Program-made: the position numbers and the translations under genes
Origin: Hirsutella rhossiliensis
Taxonomy: Eukaryota > Ascomycota > Sordariomycetes > Hypocreales > Ophiocordycipitaceae
Direction of reading: 5' to 3'
Length of the DNA stretch: 64,000 nucleotides
Assembly: GCF_020360975.1 (NCBI RefSeq)
Contig: NW_025408676.1
Coordinates: 1,860,001-1,924,000, forward strand
In this document: positions 11,530 through 21,885 of the stretch, one piece after another
How positions within the stretch are numbered: the first letter of the stretch is position 1
Layout of the letters: every line of letters begins with the position of its first letter
The notes under the pieces: generated by a model
Seen by the model: the letters and a program-made list of their open reading frames with translations, nothing else
Database searches by the model: none
What the model was told of the DNA's origin: nothing

Positions 11530-11835
11530 GTCCAAAGAAAGCCGTTGTGGTGGATTGCGACTGGTTAGAGGAGGTGGTGGAGTCGGAGACGGAGACAGCT
11601 TCGGTGATTGAGGTCAACGTATCTGGGCCTCCGCAGCGCACCACGCGACAGGGTCGCGTCATAAAAAGACCAAGAACGAATTAGTGTGTTCAATTCTCAT
11701 TCAAATGATGTATCTTTTATATCTATATGTCCATAGTTCGCCGAAATATGAGCAGTTCAAAAATCAGATTTTTTGGTGAGGTTTGTCTCATTTGGCGGAG
11801 CATAAGGGGGGGGTGAGCAGAAGGGGGGGTAAGCA
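11530..11835 (+). mobile_element. Ty3/gypsy 3' tail fragment
   Basis: This encodes the last codons of a chromovirus Pol (PKKAVVVDCDW, VSGPPQRTTRQGRVIKRPR, stop at about 11684). It is followed by the same 3' untranslated region and G-rich polypurine tracts as the element at 52130-53400. The copies are in opposite orientation, and both lose homology just past the polypurine tract, before any recognisable LTR. Confidence 0.7.
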
Positions 11836-12104
11836 TGGGTACTCCGTACAGTTCAACACGTTTGTTACTTGACTCCCCAAGCCCCACAGATCATCTTACG
11901 CTGCGCCAACCGTACCACTGTTTTCGCTTCATGACAGACCTGCTTCAAGGTCAATTTCTCCAAGTGTTCAGCATCCTATTCCCAGCAACTGAAGCGCGAT
12001 GTGTCGAGGTTGAAGCGTGGTTGTGTTAGTCATTGATGGTGGTTGGTACGCCGATTGTGTTCTCTCATGACGCTGTTCCGTGTTGACGGGCGGGAACCCG
12101 GGTG
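11836..12104. other. Stretch with nothing recognised
   Basis: It could hold LTR remnants after the Ty3 polypurine tract, but no second copy in the window confirms this. Confidence 0.3.
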
Positions 12105-12114
12105 TACCCTGTTC

Positions 12115-12198
12115 GCCCAGGGGTGCCTCCAGCCGGCTTCGAACCGACCCCTCTGCGACGCAGAGGCTCCAGACGTGTCACCACTACTAGGGGGCCTA
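12115..12198 (-). tRNA. tRNA-like sequence (degenerate tRNA or SINE head)
   Basis: On the minus strand a T-arm can be drawn (GTCGG TTCGAAG CCGGC), preceded by an anticodon-type arm (CCTCT GCGTCGC AGAGG) and a possible acceptor pair (GCCCCCT with TGGAGGC, five of seven paired). The anticodon loop lacks T33, and the 5' end overlaps the inverted repeat of the neighbouring element. A true tRNA is therefore doubtful; a SINE head or damaged tRNA is as likely. Confidence 0.35.
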
Positions 12199-13046
12199 AA
12201 AGTCGGCCGATCCCCGTAACCGTTCCACAGTCACGGGGGCCGTTGACCAAAAATGCGCTTTGACCGAGGAATCTAGATACATGCATGCCCCGCCATTTTT
12301 TGCGCGTTAGGAAGTCACTCCTTTCCCTCATTAATTGCACAATAGCTTGCTTTAATGCACACCCGTCACTACGATCAACGGCACGTATCGCGATACTTTT
12401 GTCTTGGTGTCTAAGCTATTCGTCGAGGTTTCCTTGATCACTTTAAATGTGCCTTGTGAGTCCCCAATAGTAGCTAGAGAGGTGATCTGAATGCCGTCAC
12501 TTTCAAGGCAGAGCGCCTGACGGCTTGCGGCGCGCTCGCCAGCCTCGTTGGCCACTGAGAGCTGCTGCCGCCACAATCTCACGATCATAAGACTGTGGCC
12601 ATGTAATGGTGTTGCTGCGCTTCCAGCCGCTGTTGAAGGCCTCGCGGAACGTTGAGTATCTTGCACACATCCACTCGTTGTTGTCAAGATAGGCAAGCCG
12701 GTGCTAGAATCGATCCATCTTTGATATTCAGCATCTTTAGATTCCGATGAGTCCATAGCTGCAAAGACGAGCAGATTTGACTAAGGTTTGAAGCTTTGGC
12801 GTGGTATTACCGAAAGGTCGTGATGACGTTGTTCATCGGGAGATATTACGCAATAAGGAGGGAAGTCTTATGCAATAAAAGGGGATGTGGTCTAAAACAT
12901 GTCTACCTAGCAATAGATGTATCGCGCACCTATTAATAAGTCACTTTTTTTTTTCCTCGGTCAAAGCGCATTTCCTTGGTCAACGGCCCCCCCGTGACTG
13001 TGGAACGGTCACGGGGATCGGCCGACTTTTAGGCCCCCCTAGTAGT
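12183..13046. mobile_element. 864-bp element with about 90-bp terminal inverted repeats
   Basis: Bases 12183-12272 and 12955-13046 are nearly perfect inverted copies. Both outer ends read ACTACTAGGGGG inward. Shared inner blocks include CCTAAAAGTCGGCCGATCCC and the imperfect palindrome around the C/G runs. No clear target duplication was found. The interior has one open frame (12352-12756, minus) and no known transposase motif, so it looks non-autonomous. Confidence 0.7.
12352..12756 (-). CDS. Unrecognised 134-codon frame inside the TIR element
   Basis: ATG 12756 opens a 134-residue frame starting MDSSESKDAEYQRWIDSS. It is rich in Ser, Thr and Ala. I recognise no domain, signal peptide or membrane span. 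It fills the middle of the TIR element and may be a leftover of a longer transposon protein or chance coding. Confidence 0.3.
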   Translation of the reverse strand: MDSSESKDAEYQRWIDSSTGLPILTTTSGCVQDTQRSARPSTAAGSAATPLHGHSLMIVRLWRQQLSVANEAGERAASRQALCLESDGIQITSLATIGDSQGTFKVIKETSTNSLDTKTKVSRYVPLIVVTGVH

Positions 13047-13922
13047 ACGAAAAAAAAAGGTCGTGTTACGTACCCAGGTTAGGTACCTAGGTAGGTAGGC
13101 AGCGTGCATCTACGAGATGCAAATGTTCCCTCCTGCCTGAACCCAGCCCATCATCACCCTCCAATGACGCTCGCCATTGCGTGCCGCCCAACTAACGTGC
13201 CTGGGCACCCACCTACCGCACCGACATGCAGAGTTCCTGAGGGCCGGCCATCGTCGACTTGTGCCATCATGACCCCATTCGGCTGCTGCATCAACAAAAC
13301 CAACAGGCGCCATCTGCCATTCCTGGGAACTTGCTTCTTTTACACTTTGGCTTCTCCAGGCCCACGCCCCCTCCTGTCTCTTCCCCGCACACACCTCTCC
13401 TCTCCACCCTTGTCCCCTGTCTGCTTCCGTCCGTTCCCACGCCCTCCCTCCCTCTCCGGACGTTGGATCACCTATCTTTTTTTACGCACCTGCTTCCCGT
13501 GCCTCGCCTCGCCTCGCCTCGCCTGCCTTACAACACAAACCTCTCACCCAACACAATCTCATCCGAGTCCTTGTTGCAACCAGAGCTCCCGCATCCGCTC
13601 GAAACGCTTTATCGACTCGCCCACTGTATTCTCAACCTCGGCCTTCACCAAGCAAAGGAAAAGAGCCCATTCTCGACTTCGTCCAGCAGCACTCAACCAT
13701 TTACCGTCCCCATCTCGTCCATCCACTCACCCGGCATCCGTGGTGGAGTTGACCCGACATCGAGGAACAGCGGCCATTAGTGTCCAAGGTGTCAGTCATC
13801 CGGACCTGGAGCTCAAGTCGGACGGAGCCCGAGCCGGATTTGGGAGCGGATGCCGTTCGACAACTCACTCCTTTTCGCCGCGTACGACGGCAGAGGACGA
13901 GTCAACGCCCGCCGAAGTCGCC
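13047..13922 (+). other. 5' leader and promoter region of flbD
   Basis: The region is rich in C and T, with long pyrimidine runs at 13365-13460 and five tandem CGCCT units near 13504-13528. Long open frames here come from this skewed composition and do not resemble proteins. Pyrimidine-rich leaders are usual upstream of fungal regulatory genes. Confidence 0.4.
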
Positions 13923-14838
13923 ATGCCATGCCATCGAAGAGGACCATGGTCTAATTTAGAGGACAAGTATTTGATGCAGCTCGTCCATGCACATGGCCCT
14001 CTCAACTGGGTTCGCATAGCCCAGACACTGGGCTCGCGCACCGCCAAGCAGTGTCGCGAGCGCTATCACCAGAACCTGAAGCCGACGCTAGACCACGAGC
14101 CCATCACTCCCGAGGAGGGTCTGCAAATCGAACGCCTTGTACACGAGATTGGCAAGCGCTGGGCCGAAATCGCCCGTCGACTCCATGGCCGGAGCGACAA
14201 CGCCGTCAAGAATTGGTGGAACGGTAGCCAGAACCGCCGCAAGCGCCTCGACCGCCGCCGCGCCGTGGTACACACGCCAGCAGCACCATCCCACGCATAC
14301 GCGCATGTACAGACACACACGCACGCCTTTTTTTGACGACGACAGGTGTCCACGGGTTGTGCCCTTGCCCATGGTGAGACCGGGTGGCCTCCCATTTCCT
14401 TGGTCGGCCGCCTGCCCTCGCTCTCCAGCCGCCGACGGCCATGTACTCCACCGTTATGTCCCATGGGGCGAGGCGCCTTTACCCTCGCCCTGCTCATCTG
14501 AGCCCGCGGAGTCGGATGCCGGCTCCAACTACACGACGTCGCCGGCTTGCAGCTCGCGAGTCCTGGACCAGACTCCCATTGAGCTGCCGCCCTTGCGAAC
14601 ATGGCAGGCTTCAAGGTCTAGGGGTGCCCGCCTGCCCAGTCCCAGTTCCTTGGCTCCCCAAAATGGCCAGCCCGGGTCGCAACCTCGTCCGCCTCTGGCG
14701 GGAGCCCTGGGTCAGCTGCCAACGGCGCCCAACTCACCTGTGCGGAGCCAAGAGCAGCAGCAGCAGGCCGGGTCCGGGTCCGAGGATGCCACTCGAGATA
14801 GGGACTCGAGGATGAGGCTGGCGACGCTGCTTGGTTGA
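13923..14838 (+). CDS. flbD: FlbD-type R2R3 Myb transcription factor
   Basis: FlbD is a nuclear Myb protein that activates asexual development in Aspergillus and related fungi. ATG 13923 gives MPCHRRGPWS, followed at once by two Myb repeats. R2 has WS.LEDKYLMQLVHAHGPLNW and TAKQCRERYHQNL; R3 has ITPEEGLQIERLVHEIGKRW and SDNAVKNWWNGSQNRRKR. Exon 1 ends near RRRA at about 14264. A candidate intron with a GTGGTA or GTACAC donor and an ACGACAG acceptor at 14345 follows. The C-terminal part (ELPPLRTWQASRS, LPTAPNSPVRSQ, end MRLATLLG) matches the family's typical tail and stops at 14838. Any GT-AG pair I can find leaves the frame off by one, so there is probably a single-base indel near the junction. 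Confidence 0.85.
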
Positions 14839-15162
14839 CGAAGGCTACAATCATGGCCACATGAGCCTTTCAGCATGATGATGCCATTTCCGGAGCCCGC
14901 TCATATGCTGAGGCCCGGGGTCGAATCCATGCTGCGAGGAGGGAGAAAAATAACGTGCGTTTGTACACGCATGATTCACGTCGTCTGCTGTGGCGGCGAT
15001 GCCGTGAGCACTGACTCGGGAAGTACTTTGATTTTTTTTTTCTTGGACGGATGAAGCAGGCGCCTGGCGGAAGCGTGGCCTCGAGTGGCAACGGCGTCGG
15101 TGACGCAGTGTGACAGGCAACATGCGGGCAGCAGCAGGTTGGGTCGGGTCGAGTGTCATGGT
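14839..15162. other. 3' flank of flbD, nothing recognised
   Basis: No gene, RNA or repeat was recognised between the flbD stop and the nested transposon block. Confidence 0.4.
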
Positions 15163-15561
15163 GGTACTGTCACGAAAAATCAAGCCACCTGTTGTTTAGG
15201 TGGTATGTTCAAGGCTCTAGTTAATGGGCCCTTGGTTTTCCTTATCGGGCCCTTGAAGTGTGGCTGCGACTGTGGCGGACTGTCAACCCTACTTTGCGGC
15301 TTTGCCTGCGCGCCGGTGCGACACAGTCCCTGATTAGGCTCTCGCTCCGTAATGCAGCTACGGCGCTCTCTGCAGCAGCTTGCCAGGTCTCGAACTTCTG
15401 GCGGAAAAGTGACTCCATCGGTGCGGCGTTGGTGCGTTGGGGATGCCCTCACTTTGGTATGCGTTCTAAGTGTTGCACCAGTCCACCAAAAGTGGAGGCC
15501 ACCTCCAATGGTGACTGGTTGTCTGGCCTGATATGCTCCTAGCTCTACACTAAGTTAATTA

Positions 15562-17502
15562 CTCGTCCCACAGACCCACGTAAAGTGGGTCCTCACCACC
15601 TGTCTGTGTCAACCACCTGGCTGTGTCACTTCACCGCTTCAAGCCTCTATCTTGACCTCAACAACGGCACATTATGAAGAATAAAGAGCTTACGCTTGAA
15701 AGGCGCGTAGCCGAGGCTATTAAAGCCATTGAGGCAAATCCCAATATGTCCCTTCGCGCTGCGGCTAAGGAATTTGGGGTTCCACGCGAACGACTCCGCT
15801 TGCGATTTCACGGCATCCAACCTCGCAGCGGCCATAAAGCAACGCATACGAGGCTATCGCCAGCTCAAGAGGACTCAATCGATCTGTATATCGATCGTCT
15901 TGAGCGTATAGGACTTGCGGTGCGGAAGGACTTATTACGCGATGCAGCAAATCGGGTTCTAAGCTCCACGGTCGGCCCTGATGGTACCCGCAACGAACCC
16001 TTCGACTCCCAATGCTTTGTTGGCAAAACTGGATATCCCGTTTTATTAAACGCAAGGGATATCATATTATGAAGCAAAGGTACTCGATAACCAACGCAAG
16101 CTTGCCGAATCAGTCCCGCACGTTACCGAGTACTTCAAGAAGCTCCACGAGACGATTGCCTCGTACGGGATTAACCCGGCTGATATCTGGAATATGGACG
16201 AGACGGGCTTCCGTATTGGTATTGGCAGGGACCAAGTTGTCGTCACGAAATCAAGGCGATCGCAATACTTTGGTATTGAGGAAAACAGGGAGTCGGCAAC
16301 AGCCGTTGAAGCGATTTCTGCCGATGGTCGATACATCCCTGCGTTTTGATCCTATCCGGCAAGGTCCACCTCGAACAGTGGTACGGCATCAAGGAGCTAG
16401 ATGGCGATACCCTTATTGGTGTTACGGAAACGGGATTTACGAACGATCAGCTCAATCTAGCGTGGATTCAACATTTCGATAAGCATGCAAAGAGCAAAGG
16501 TGCTTGGAGGCTATTGCTCCTTGACGGCCACGGCTCCACCATACCCTTGACCTTATCGAGTACGCTGAAGCCCATAATATTGTGCTCTTTGCATTGCCTC
16601 CGCATCTTACGCATCTCCTTCAACCGCTTGACGTCGTGGTATTTCAGCCGTATAAACATTACCACAGTCGGGCAGTCGATTTTGCTATTCGCAGTGGTGC
16701 GAGTAAAATCACCAAGCTGGAGTTCCTCGCTATGATCCAATCAATCCGCGTCAAAGCCTTCAAGGAGTCTACAATCCTCTCGGCATTCAAAAACAGGAAT
16801 CCACCCATTCAATCCAAAGCCAATCCTCGAGAGACTCAAAGAGAGGGCGGGACCAGACGCCGCCGACAGAGCTACCTGCAGAGCCGTATTCATCCCCTTT
16901 GGTACCCCCATACCGTACGGAAGTTTGAATCAGTTGGCCAACGTCTCCTTGAGTTTGACCCAATTGATGATATTGAGAAGGAGGTCTTCGTACATAACCT
17001 TCAACGCTACGTTAAAGGTGCAATCTCCCAAGGCCACGAGTTAAAGCAAACGATGGTCGATCTGTACAATACCAAGCTTGCCGAGCAGCAACGCCAAGGC
17101 CGGAAGAAATACAAGAACCGCCACCTTCAAAGCGGTGGAGTACTGACTGTAGACGAAGGAGGGCTATTGCGAAGTCAAAGGAAGATATTCGCATTGCAAA
17201 AGCAGAAAAGTTGGTACTGGCGAAGCAAAGAGGAGAAAGGGCGATTGAGCTCGAGGAGCGACGGGCAGCCCGGGCGGCTAAGAAAGCCGAAAAAGAAGCC
17301 CAACGATCAGCTTTATAAGCTACAAAAGTCAAAATAGGTAGACTATTGCGGCCAGTATTCAATTATCGTATGCATCAATTTTTAACTTTTTTTGCCGTTT
17401 TATTATTAAATTAAGTTGGCGTTGAAGCCGTCAAGTGACACAGCCAGGTGGTTGACACAGACAGGTGGTGAGGACCCACTTTACGTGGGTCTGTGGGACG
17501 AG
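15562..17502 (+). mobile_element. Fot1/pogo-like element, 1.94 kb
   Basis: The ends are inverted repeats of about 70 bp starting CTCGTCCCACAGACCCACGT. They are flanked by TA at 15560-15561 and 17503-17504. Length, TA target and a pogo-type transposase fit the Fot1 group. It sits inside the MITE. Confidence 0.87.
15674..17337 (+). pseudogene. Fot1/pogo-type DDE transposase, frameshifted
   Basis: ATG 15674 (MKNKELTLERRV) starts a psq-type helix-turn-helix (NMSLRAAAKEFGVPRERLR), then a CENP-B-like second DNA-binding part (LSPAQEDSIDLYIDRLERIG). The frame breaks near 15960 and several times more. Catalytic motifs survive in other frames: WNMDETGFRIG (about 16191), LLLDGHGS (about 16520) and HLTHLLQPLDVVVFQPYK (about 16605). 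The C-terminal half is cut by at least two more shifts and ends in a basic tail (AKKAEKEAQ-like region). The number of shifts makes an active product unlikely. Confidence 0.82.
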
Positions 17503-17666
17503 TAGTGACAAGCTTTCACAGTTGACGGCTCAGGTTTAAGGCGGGGAAAGGACGCGGCAGTCACGTGACTATTTAGCCACACTTCAAGGGCCCGATAAGG
17601 AAAACCAAGGGCCCATTAACTAGAGCCATGTTCAATTGAACATCAAATCTGCTTCGCGACAGGTAC

Positions 17667-19395
17667 GGCTCATGAATGTTCAAAGGCAGCTCTTTACAGA
17701 ACTCTCACGGGGTCGCGCTCTTGGGCCAAATAGTGTTTAAGGAGCATTCATTAATACCCAGCTCTGTCTGATGGATTTCACCCCGTTCAGTTACTGCCAT
17801 GTCTGCATCGTCAGGGTGTTAAGGCTACGTAGGCGTGTCTATAGGCGTGTGTGAGATGGATCCTTGGTGCGCAGTGTTGTTGGGCCGGGCCTGGAGCAAT
17901 CGGGAGGGCTTCGACGACAATAGGGAAAGAGGCGCAAAATCAATTTCCACCTTTCTCCTTGGTTCCGAGCCTGGGAGTCACCCTGTCTGTGTCTCTCCGT
18001 CTTGTGGTGCAAGTACGAAAGTACACATGGTTTCAATTGGTAAAAACTCCCCCCCCCTTTCTTTTCCTTCCTGTGCCGGTCGGGTAATCTGTTGCATGAC
18101 GTGGTGCGTTGCACGACGCAGTGAGGCCGAAAGAGGGGTGTTACCGAAAGAGGGGTGGGGGAAGAGGGCATTCAAGGAGGGACAGACACAACGAAATACA
18201 ACGATCACACCCATTGTTACTCTCAGCAAGCTGAGAGCGCGGGCGGAAGGATAAGGGCAGGCACAATTGAGTCCAAACGATGATGCATGTTTTTTATCTA
18301 TCTGTGTGACATTGAGGGGGTATTTATACGAATAGATACCTATCTGGGACCCGTGGAGGCCCTGAATCAGGGCCAATTCCCGTGTATCCCGATTAGGGCA
18401 ATGTTCCTCTACTGTATCGATACCTGACTCAAGTCCCTGTGTCTGACCTGCCTCTTTCACCGGAGTTTATACGTGTGCGGATTAGACCGTCAGTCTGCTC
18501 CCTCTGACAGTTACACATCAATGCCCACTTGCATGCTCTCTTCGTGAGACGGGACATTTGATCCAACATTTTTAGTGCAGCCTCAACGCCGCGCACACCG
18601 CACCACGCACTCCACTTTGCATTTTCAATGGCTTCAAATAATAAGTAAATCATACGCTCATTTTATATGTCTTAAAAGTGAGATGCGACATGCGTGGAAT
18701 GGTGTAGGTCATTTTCAAAAAGCTGTCCACAGGTTTTCTGCATGTCTACGACCCAAGTTGGCTTACGAAGGCACTAGCACTCGGGACGGACACGGCAACT
18801 GCCGCGACCGTTTGATTGAACTGTGTAGCGTTTCTCATTCCTCCCGCTCCCGTTTGTCTCCCCGTCCCTTGCGTCGCTCCGGACGTTCTAGCAACTTACC
18901 GTTGGCAACAGCATTTTGGTTGGGGAAGCGAGAACCAAAGCAAATGAATGATGCGGGTCGCTGCAACCCCTGCCTCCCTCCACCCCTCCCAACTAACAAA
19001 ATGCAACGGCTCCACATAGGTTCGGACGCAAGGAGGACTCAGAGACCACAGGCGGTGGGTGATCTCGTTGCCGTGCTGTTAGAAGGGAACATTGCATATT
19101 GGAGGCAAAGTGCCCGAATCGGGTGTGTGAAAGCAGCCAGCTATGACTGCAGCGCTGGTTCCAGACCCGCCGAGGCAAAAGCTTTGCCTTTGCTTTTCGA
19201 AAACCAACAATTCTCACTGTTTCCCCTTCCCATCGTCAAAAGGCCACGTCTATATCTTTTACCACCACCGCCGCCGTCGTCGTTACTACTGGCTCTACTT
19301 GGGTGCGATTGTGCCATTCCGCGAATCCGCCCATCACCATGTCGCCGACTCAGCTGCATGGTCCCCCCTAACACAGCTAATCCTTACAGCCCAAT
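17667..19395. other. Intergenic region before the cyclin gene
   Basis: No gene recognised. Bases 18062-18130 match the pogo-like element's TIR and its inner flank (CCGGTCGGGTAAT, GTTGCATGACGTGGTGCGTT, CAGTGAGG), so an end fragment of that family lies here. The stretch just before 19396 is pyrimidine- and CCG-rich and probably forms the cyclin gene's promoter and leader. Confidence 0.45.
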
Positions 19396-20482
19396 ATGGC
19401 GTCGTTGCACCTCACCATGGATGAACTCAACAAGGCCGCACTCGAGCATTTTCTCCACCAGCCCGTCAGCAGTGACAAGATTGTCCTCTTGGCCGCGGCC
19501 GCGCAGAACGTCGTCACCTGCGACTCGCTCAACCCCTCGAAGCACCAGGACCTCCCTCCCGCGCAAAAGAGCCCTGAACTCTGGTCCGCCATACCCGTCG
19601 AAGAAGACAATATACCGACTCTGGGGGAGTTCATCACCCAGCTGGTCGTGTCATCTAATGTGCAGGTACCGACGCTCATGTCAACGCTTGTCTACCTGGC
19701 CCGCGTTAAGTCCAAGCTGCAGCCCATGGCCCGCGGTCAGCGGTGCACCATCCACCGCATCTTCCTGGCTTCCCTCATCCTAGCCTCCAAGTATCTCAAC
19801 GACAGGTCGCCCAAGAATAAGCATTGGGCCAATCACACTCACATCAACACGGAGATGTACAGCTTCGGCTTCACCCGCACCGAGGTCAACATGATGGAAA
19901 AGCAGCTCCTCTTCCTGCTTGGGTGGGAGTTAAGGATCACGACGAAGGACTTGTACCGCGAGCTCGACTTCTTCCTCGAGCCCGTCCGCGCTCAGATTGT
20001 CGAGAGATATGCAATAGCGATGCGGCCGAGGGAGGAGCAGAGGCGGCGGCAGGAGATCTACATCCCTGCAACCCACTATCACAGCCCTGCCTTACCCCGA
20101 GGCAACTCGCGCTCCCACGACGCCACTCCCGAGCACATGCGCGTTGCTGGAGGAGGGAGGACCTACACTAGCTCGGGCAGCTCGTACGCCTCGTTGGCTC
20201 TTTCGAGCCGACAACAGTCTTGCTCGACCACGCCTCTGGAATCGGCCGACGATGCGTATGTTTGCGAGACCCAAAATTCCCCGCTTATTTGACTCGCCCG
20301 TCGGGATTGTTATCAACACCGAAACGCCCAAGGACGTGCCAGTACCGTTGAGCATGCGAATGCCGCCTTGCAAGATCTTGATGGAGCAGTATCACCAGTT
20401 TCACGAAAACGCAGCCAAGAAACGCCACAGATGTGGCATATGGGGAGGACTCTTGGCCGTGGCCGGGGCTGTTGGTTCTTAA
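19396..20482 (+). CDS. Pcl1/Pcl2-type cyclin (Pho85/CDK5-class partner)
   Basis: This cyclin of the PCL group activates a Pho85-type kinase and links the cell cycle with polarity and development. ATG 19396 (MASLHLTMDELNKAALEH). The cyclin box spans about residues 70-195, with VPTLMSTLVYLARVKSKL, TIHRIFLASLILASKYLND, KHWANHTHINTEMYSFGF and EKQLLFLLGWELRIT. A Ser-rich tail follows. The frame stops at 20292, but the next frame continues PKIPRLFDSPVGIVINTETP to a stop at 20482, as expected for the family tail. One extra base in the CCCAAAA run near 20270 explains this. No intron fits the gap. Confidence 0.82.
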
Positions 20483-20741
20483 TGTGAGGTGATGGATGTG
20501 TGTTGCTGCAGGTTGGATCATGACAACCCTGGCTATGTGCTACATGCTCTCTACTTCCCTGCCATCCATTCTGCCGCATCGATGAACTAGAATGCAATGA
20601 ATCCGCGCAGCGAGACAGGCATTCGGCGAGTGTGTTGATGTTCGGACGAGCGAGAGGGTGACTAGATCTATGGCATCTTCTCAGGATACGTGGAAAGCTG
20701 GCCTTCCCGCCATACCCTCTGCATTATTTCTCCTCGAAATC

Positions 20742-21144
20742 TGTCACGAAAAATCAAGCCACCTGTTGTTCAGGCGGTATGTTCAATTGAACATCAAATC
20801 TGCTTCGCGACACACCCCCTCAGGGAGGCCGGGACGATCCCGGGATTCCTGGACCCTTATGCTTGAAATCTTCGCATCTGAACAGACACTCGCATCTTGG
20901 GACTTTTACACAACGGATTCCCTGTTCTTCCTGGGCCCCTACTAGGCAGACACTTCGGGGAAGCCAGGCGGGACTCGAACACCGACTCCATCGGGGTGCG
21001 CGCTAGCCTAGGTGGTCGTGCGCAGCTACCGGGAAGTTCCAGGAGGGGTAACCCCTCCTCCCGGGCTCATAACTGTCACGAAAAATCAAGCCACCTGTTG
21101 TTCAGGCGGTATGTTCAATTGAACATCAAATCTGCTTCGCGACA
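20742..21144 (+). mobile_element. 403-bp element with 71-bp direct TG...CA repeats (tiny LTR-like element)
   Basis: Identical or nearly identical 71-bp repeats at 20742-20812 and 21074-21144 enclose 261 bp. Each begins TGTCACGAAA and ends CGCGACA. The interior is non-coding and includes a tRNA-like stretch. Flanks read AAATC on the left and AATTC on the right, a 5-bp duplication with one mismatch at best. With the solo copy at 15168, this resembles a TRIM/SMART-type LTR element far below the usual size. Two independent MITE insertions are the alternative. Confidence 0.6.
20955..21045 (-). other. Possible tRNA-derived stretch inside the tiny element
   Basis: The minus strand has TAGCTGCGCACGACC and, about 40 bases on, GGTGTTCGAGTCCCGCC. 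These resemble pol III A and B boxes. The T-arm does not pair well and no anticodon arm is convincing, so this is at most a SINE-like or decayed tRNA sequence. Confidence 0.3.
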
Positions 21145-21746
21145 AATTCTGGACGGACTTTTAGAGTACCGTTAGATAGCTGGCGGATATCGCAGGGGCT
21201 TTTTAGTGCGTGATCGGCGGATGACCCCGCAGATGACAGCCCAGCCCGTAATATCCCGGATTTCCTGGTGATATCGGCAGCGCGACGCAGGCGCCCGACG
21301 GCTGCGCATCGCGGCACAATAAAAATTGTACCTACGTGAAGCCCTGCGTCTGACGATTCATTTGATCTAACTTGCGTATTGGTAGCTTGCGTGGTTGTGA
21401 TATTGTGTCCGGAAACGTGAAATGGGTCGGATTTTCGGGCGGTCTCCAGCGTATCGTTCAGCGCACTGCCGCCACATCTCCACTAAACCTCCACTAAAAT
21501 AGTCGACTATTTCCAATTCTTCTCATTACTGGTATAACAGCCTTTGGCAACGCTAGACTCATCGTGGGCTTGGTTTTCTTTACACTACGGACACAAAGAT
21601 ACTATCATTTTACTCGTCAGAACGAGACGAACAAGATGGCATCAGTTTTGTCACGACTAGATGGCCAAATCTGACTTAGATTGCTCAGGGGTGACCTAGG
21701 CCATAGACACTCGGGTGATCTCTGTCACATGTAACTGGAAAGATGC

Positions 21747-21885
21747 CATGCATGTGAGGGTTATAGAGAGTCAAATTGGCCTTAACCACTGCCAATGTCA
21801 AGGGGACAAAGGTCCCAGTAATATACACAAGAATGGTGCCCCTGTAGGTTGCGACGCCTCCTCGGCTGGGGCGGAATATCGCTTG
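21747..21885 (+). repeat. 145-bp dispersed repeat, copy 1
   Basis: This matches 50921-51062 in the same orientation: GGTTATAGAGAGTC, TTGGCCTTAACCACTGCC, GTCAAGGGGAC, ATACACAAGAA and CTGGGGCGGAAT. It has no coding value of its own and may be an LTR or transposon-end fragment. Confidence 0.6.

Larger units (their letters stand above)
15213..17627. mobile_element. MITE-like element with 8-bp target duplication, itself interrupted
   Basis: This is inserted in the 71-bp repeat. ATGTTCAA occurs at 15205-15212 and again at 17628-17635, an 8-bp duplication. The ends are inverted repeats of about 50 bp (GGCTCTAGTTAATGGGCCC...). Without the inner Fot1-like element its own sequence is only about 470 bp, with no coding. 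An 8-bp duplication is typical of hAT and some other superfamilies; the long TIR is less typical of hAT. Confidence 0.75.
15168..17661 (+). repeat. 71-bp TG...CA repeat, split by an insertion, 5-bp target duplication
   Basis: The two halves (15168-15212 and 17628-17661) together make the same 71-bp unit found intact at 20742 and 21074. It begins TGTCACGAAAAATC and ends CTTCGCGACA. GGTAC flanks it on both sides (15163-15167 and 17662-17666). TG...CA ends plus a 5-bp duplication suggest a solo LTR of a very small element; the short inverted ends (TGTCRCGAA) could also suit a tiny MITE. Confidence 0.7.

Noticed and set aside
13504..13528. CGCCT tandem units as a functional array
   Set aside because: Only about five units; a simple microsatellite in a pyrimidine-rich leader. 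No CRISPR-like repeat-spacer pattern exists in the window.
13104..13922. Long open frames upstream of flbD
   Set aside because: The frame is open because of C-rich composition; the residues are Pro/Ser/Thr/Leu strings without resemblance to FlbD N-termini, and the family starts directly before the first Myb repeat.
20955..21045. Functional tRNA gene
   Set aside because: B-box-like sequence is present but the T stem does not pair and no anticodon arm can be drawn; kept only as a weak tRNA-derived stretch.
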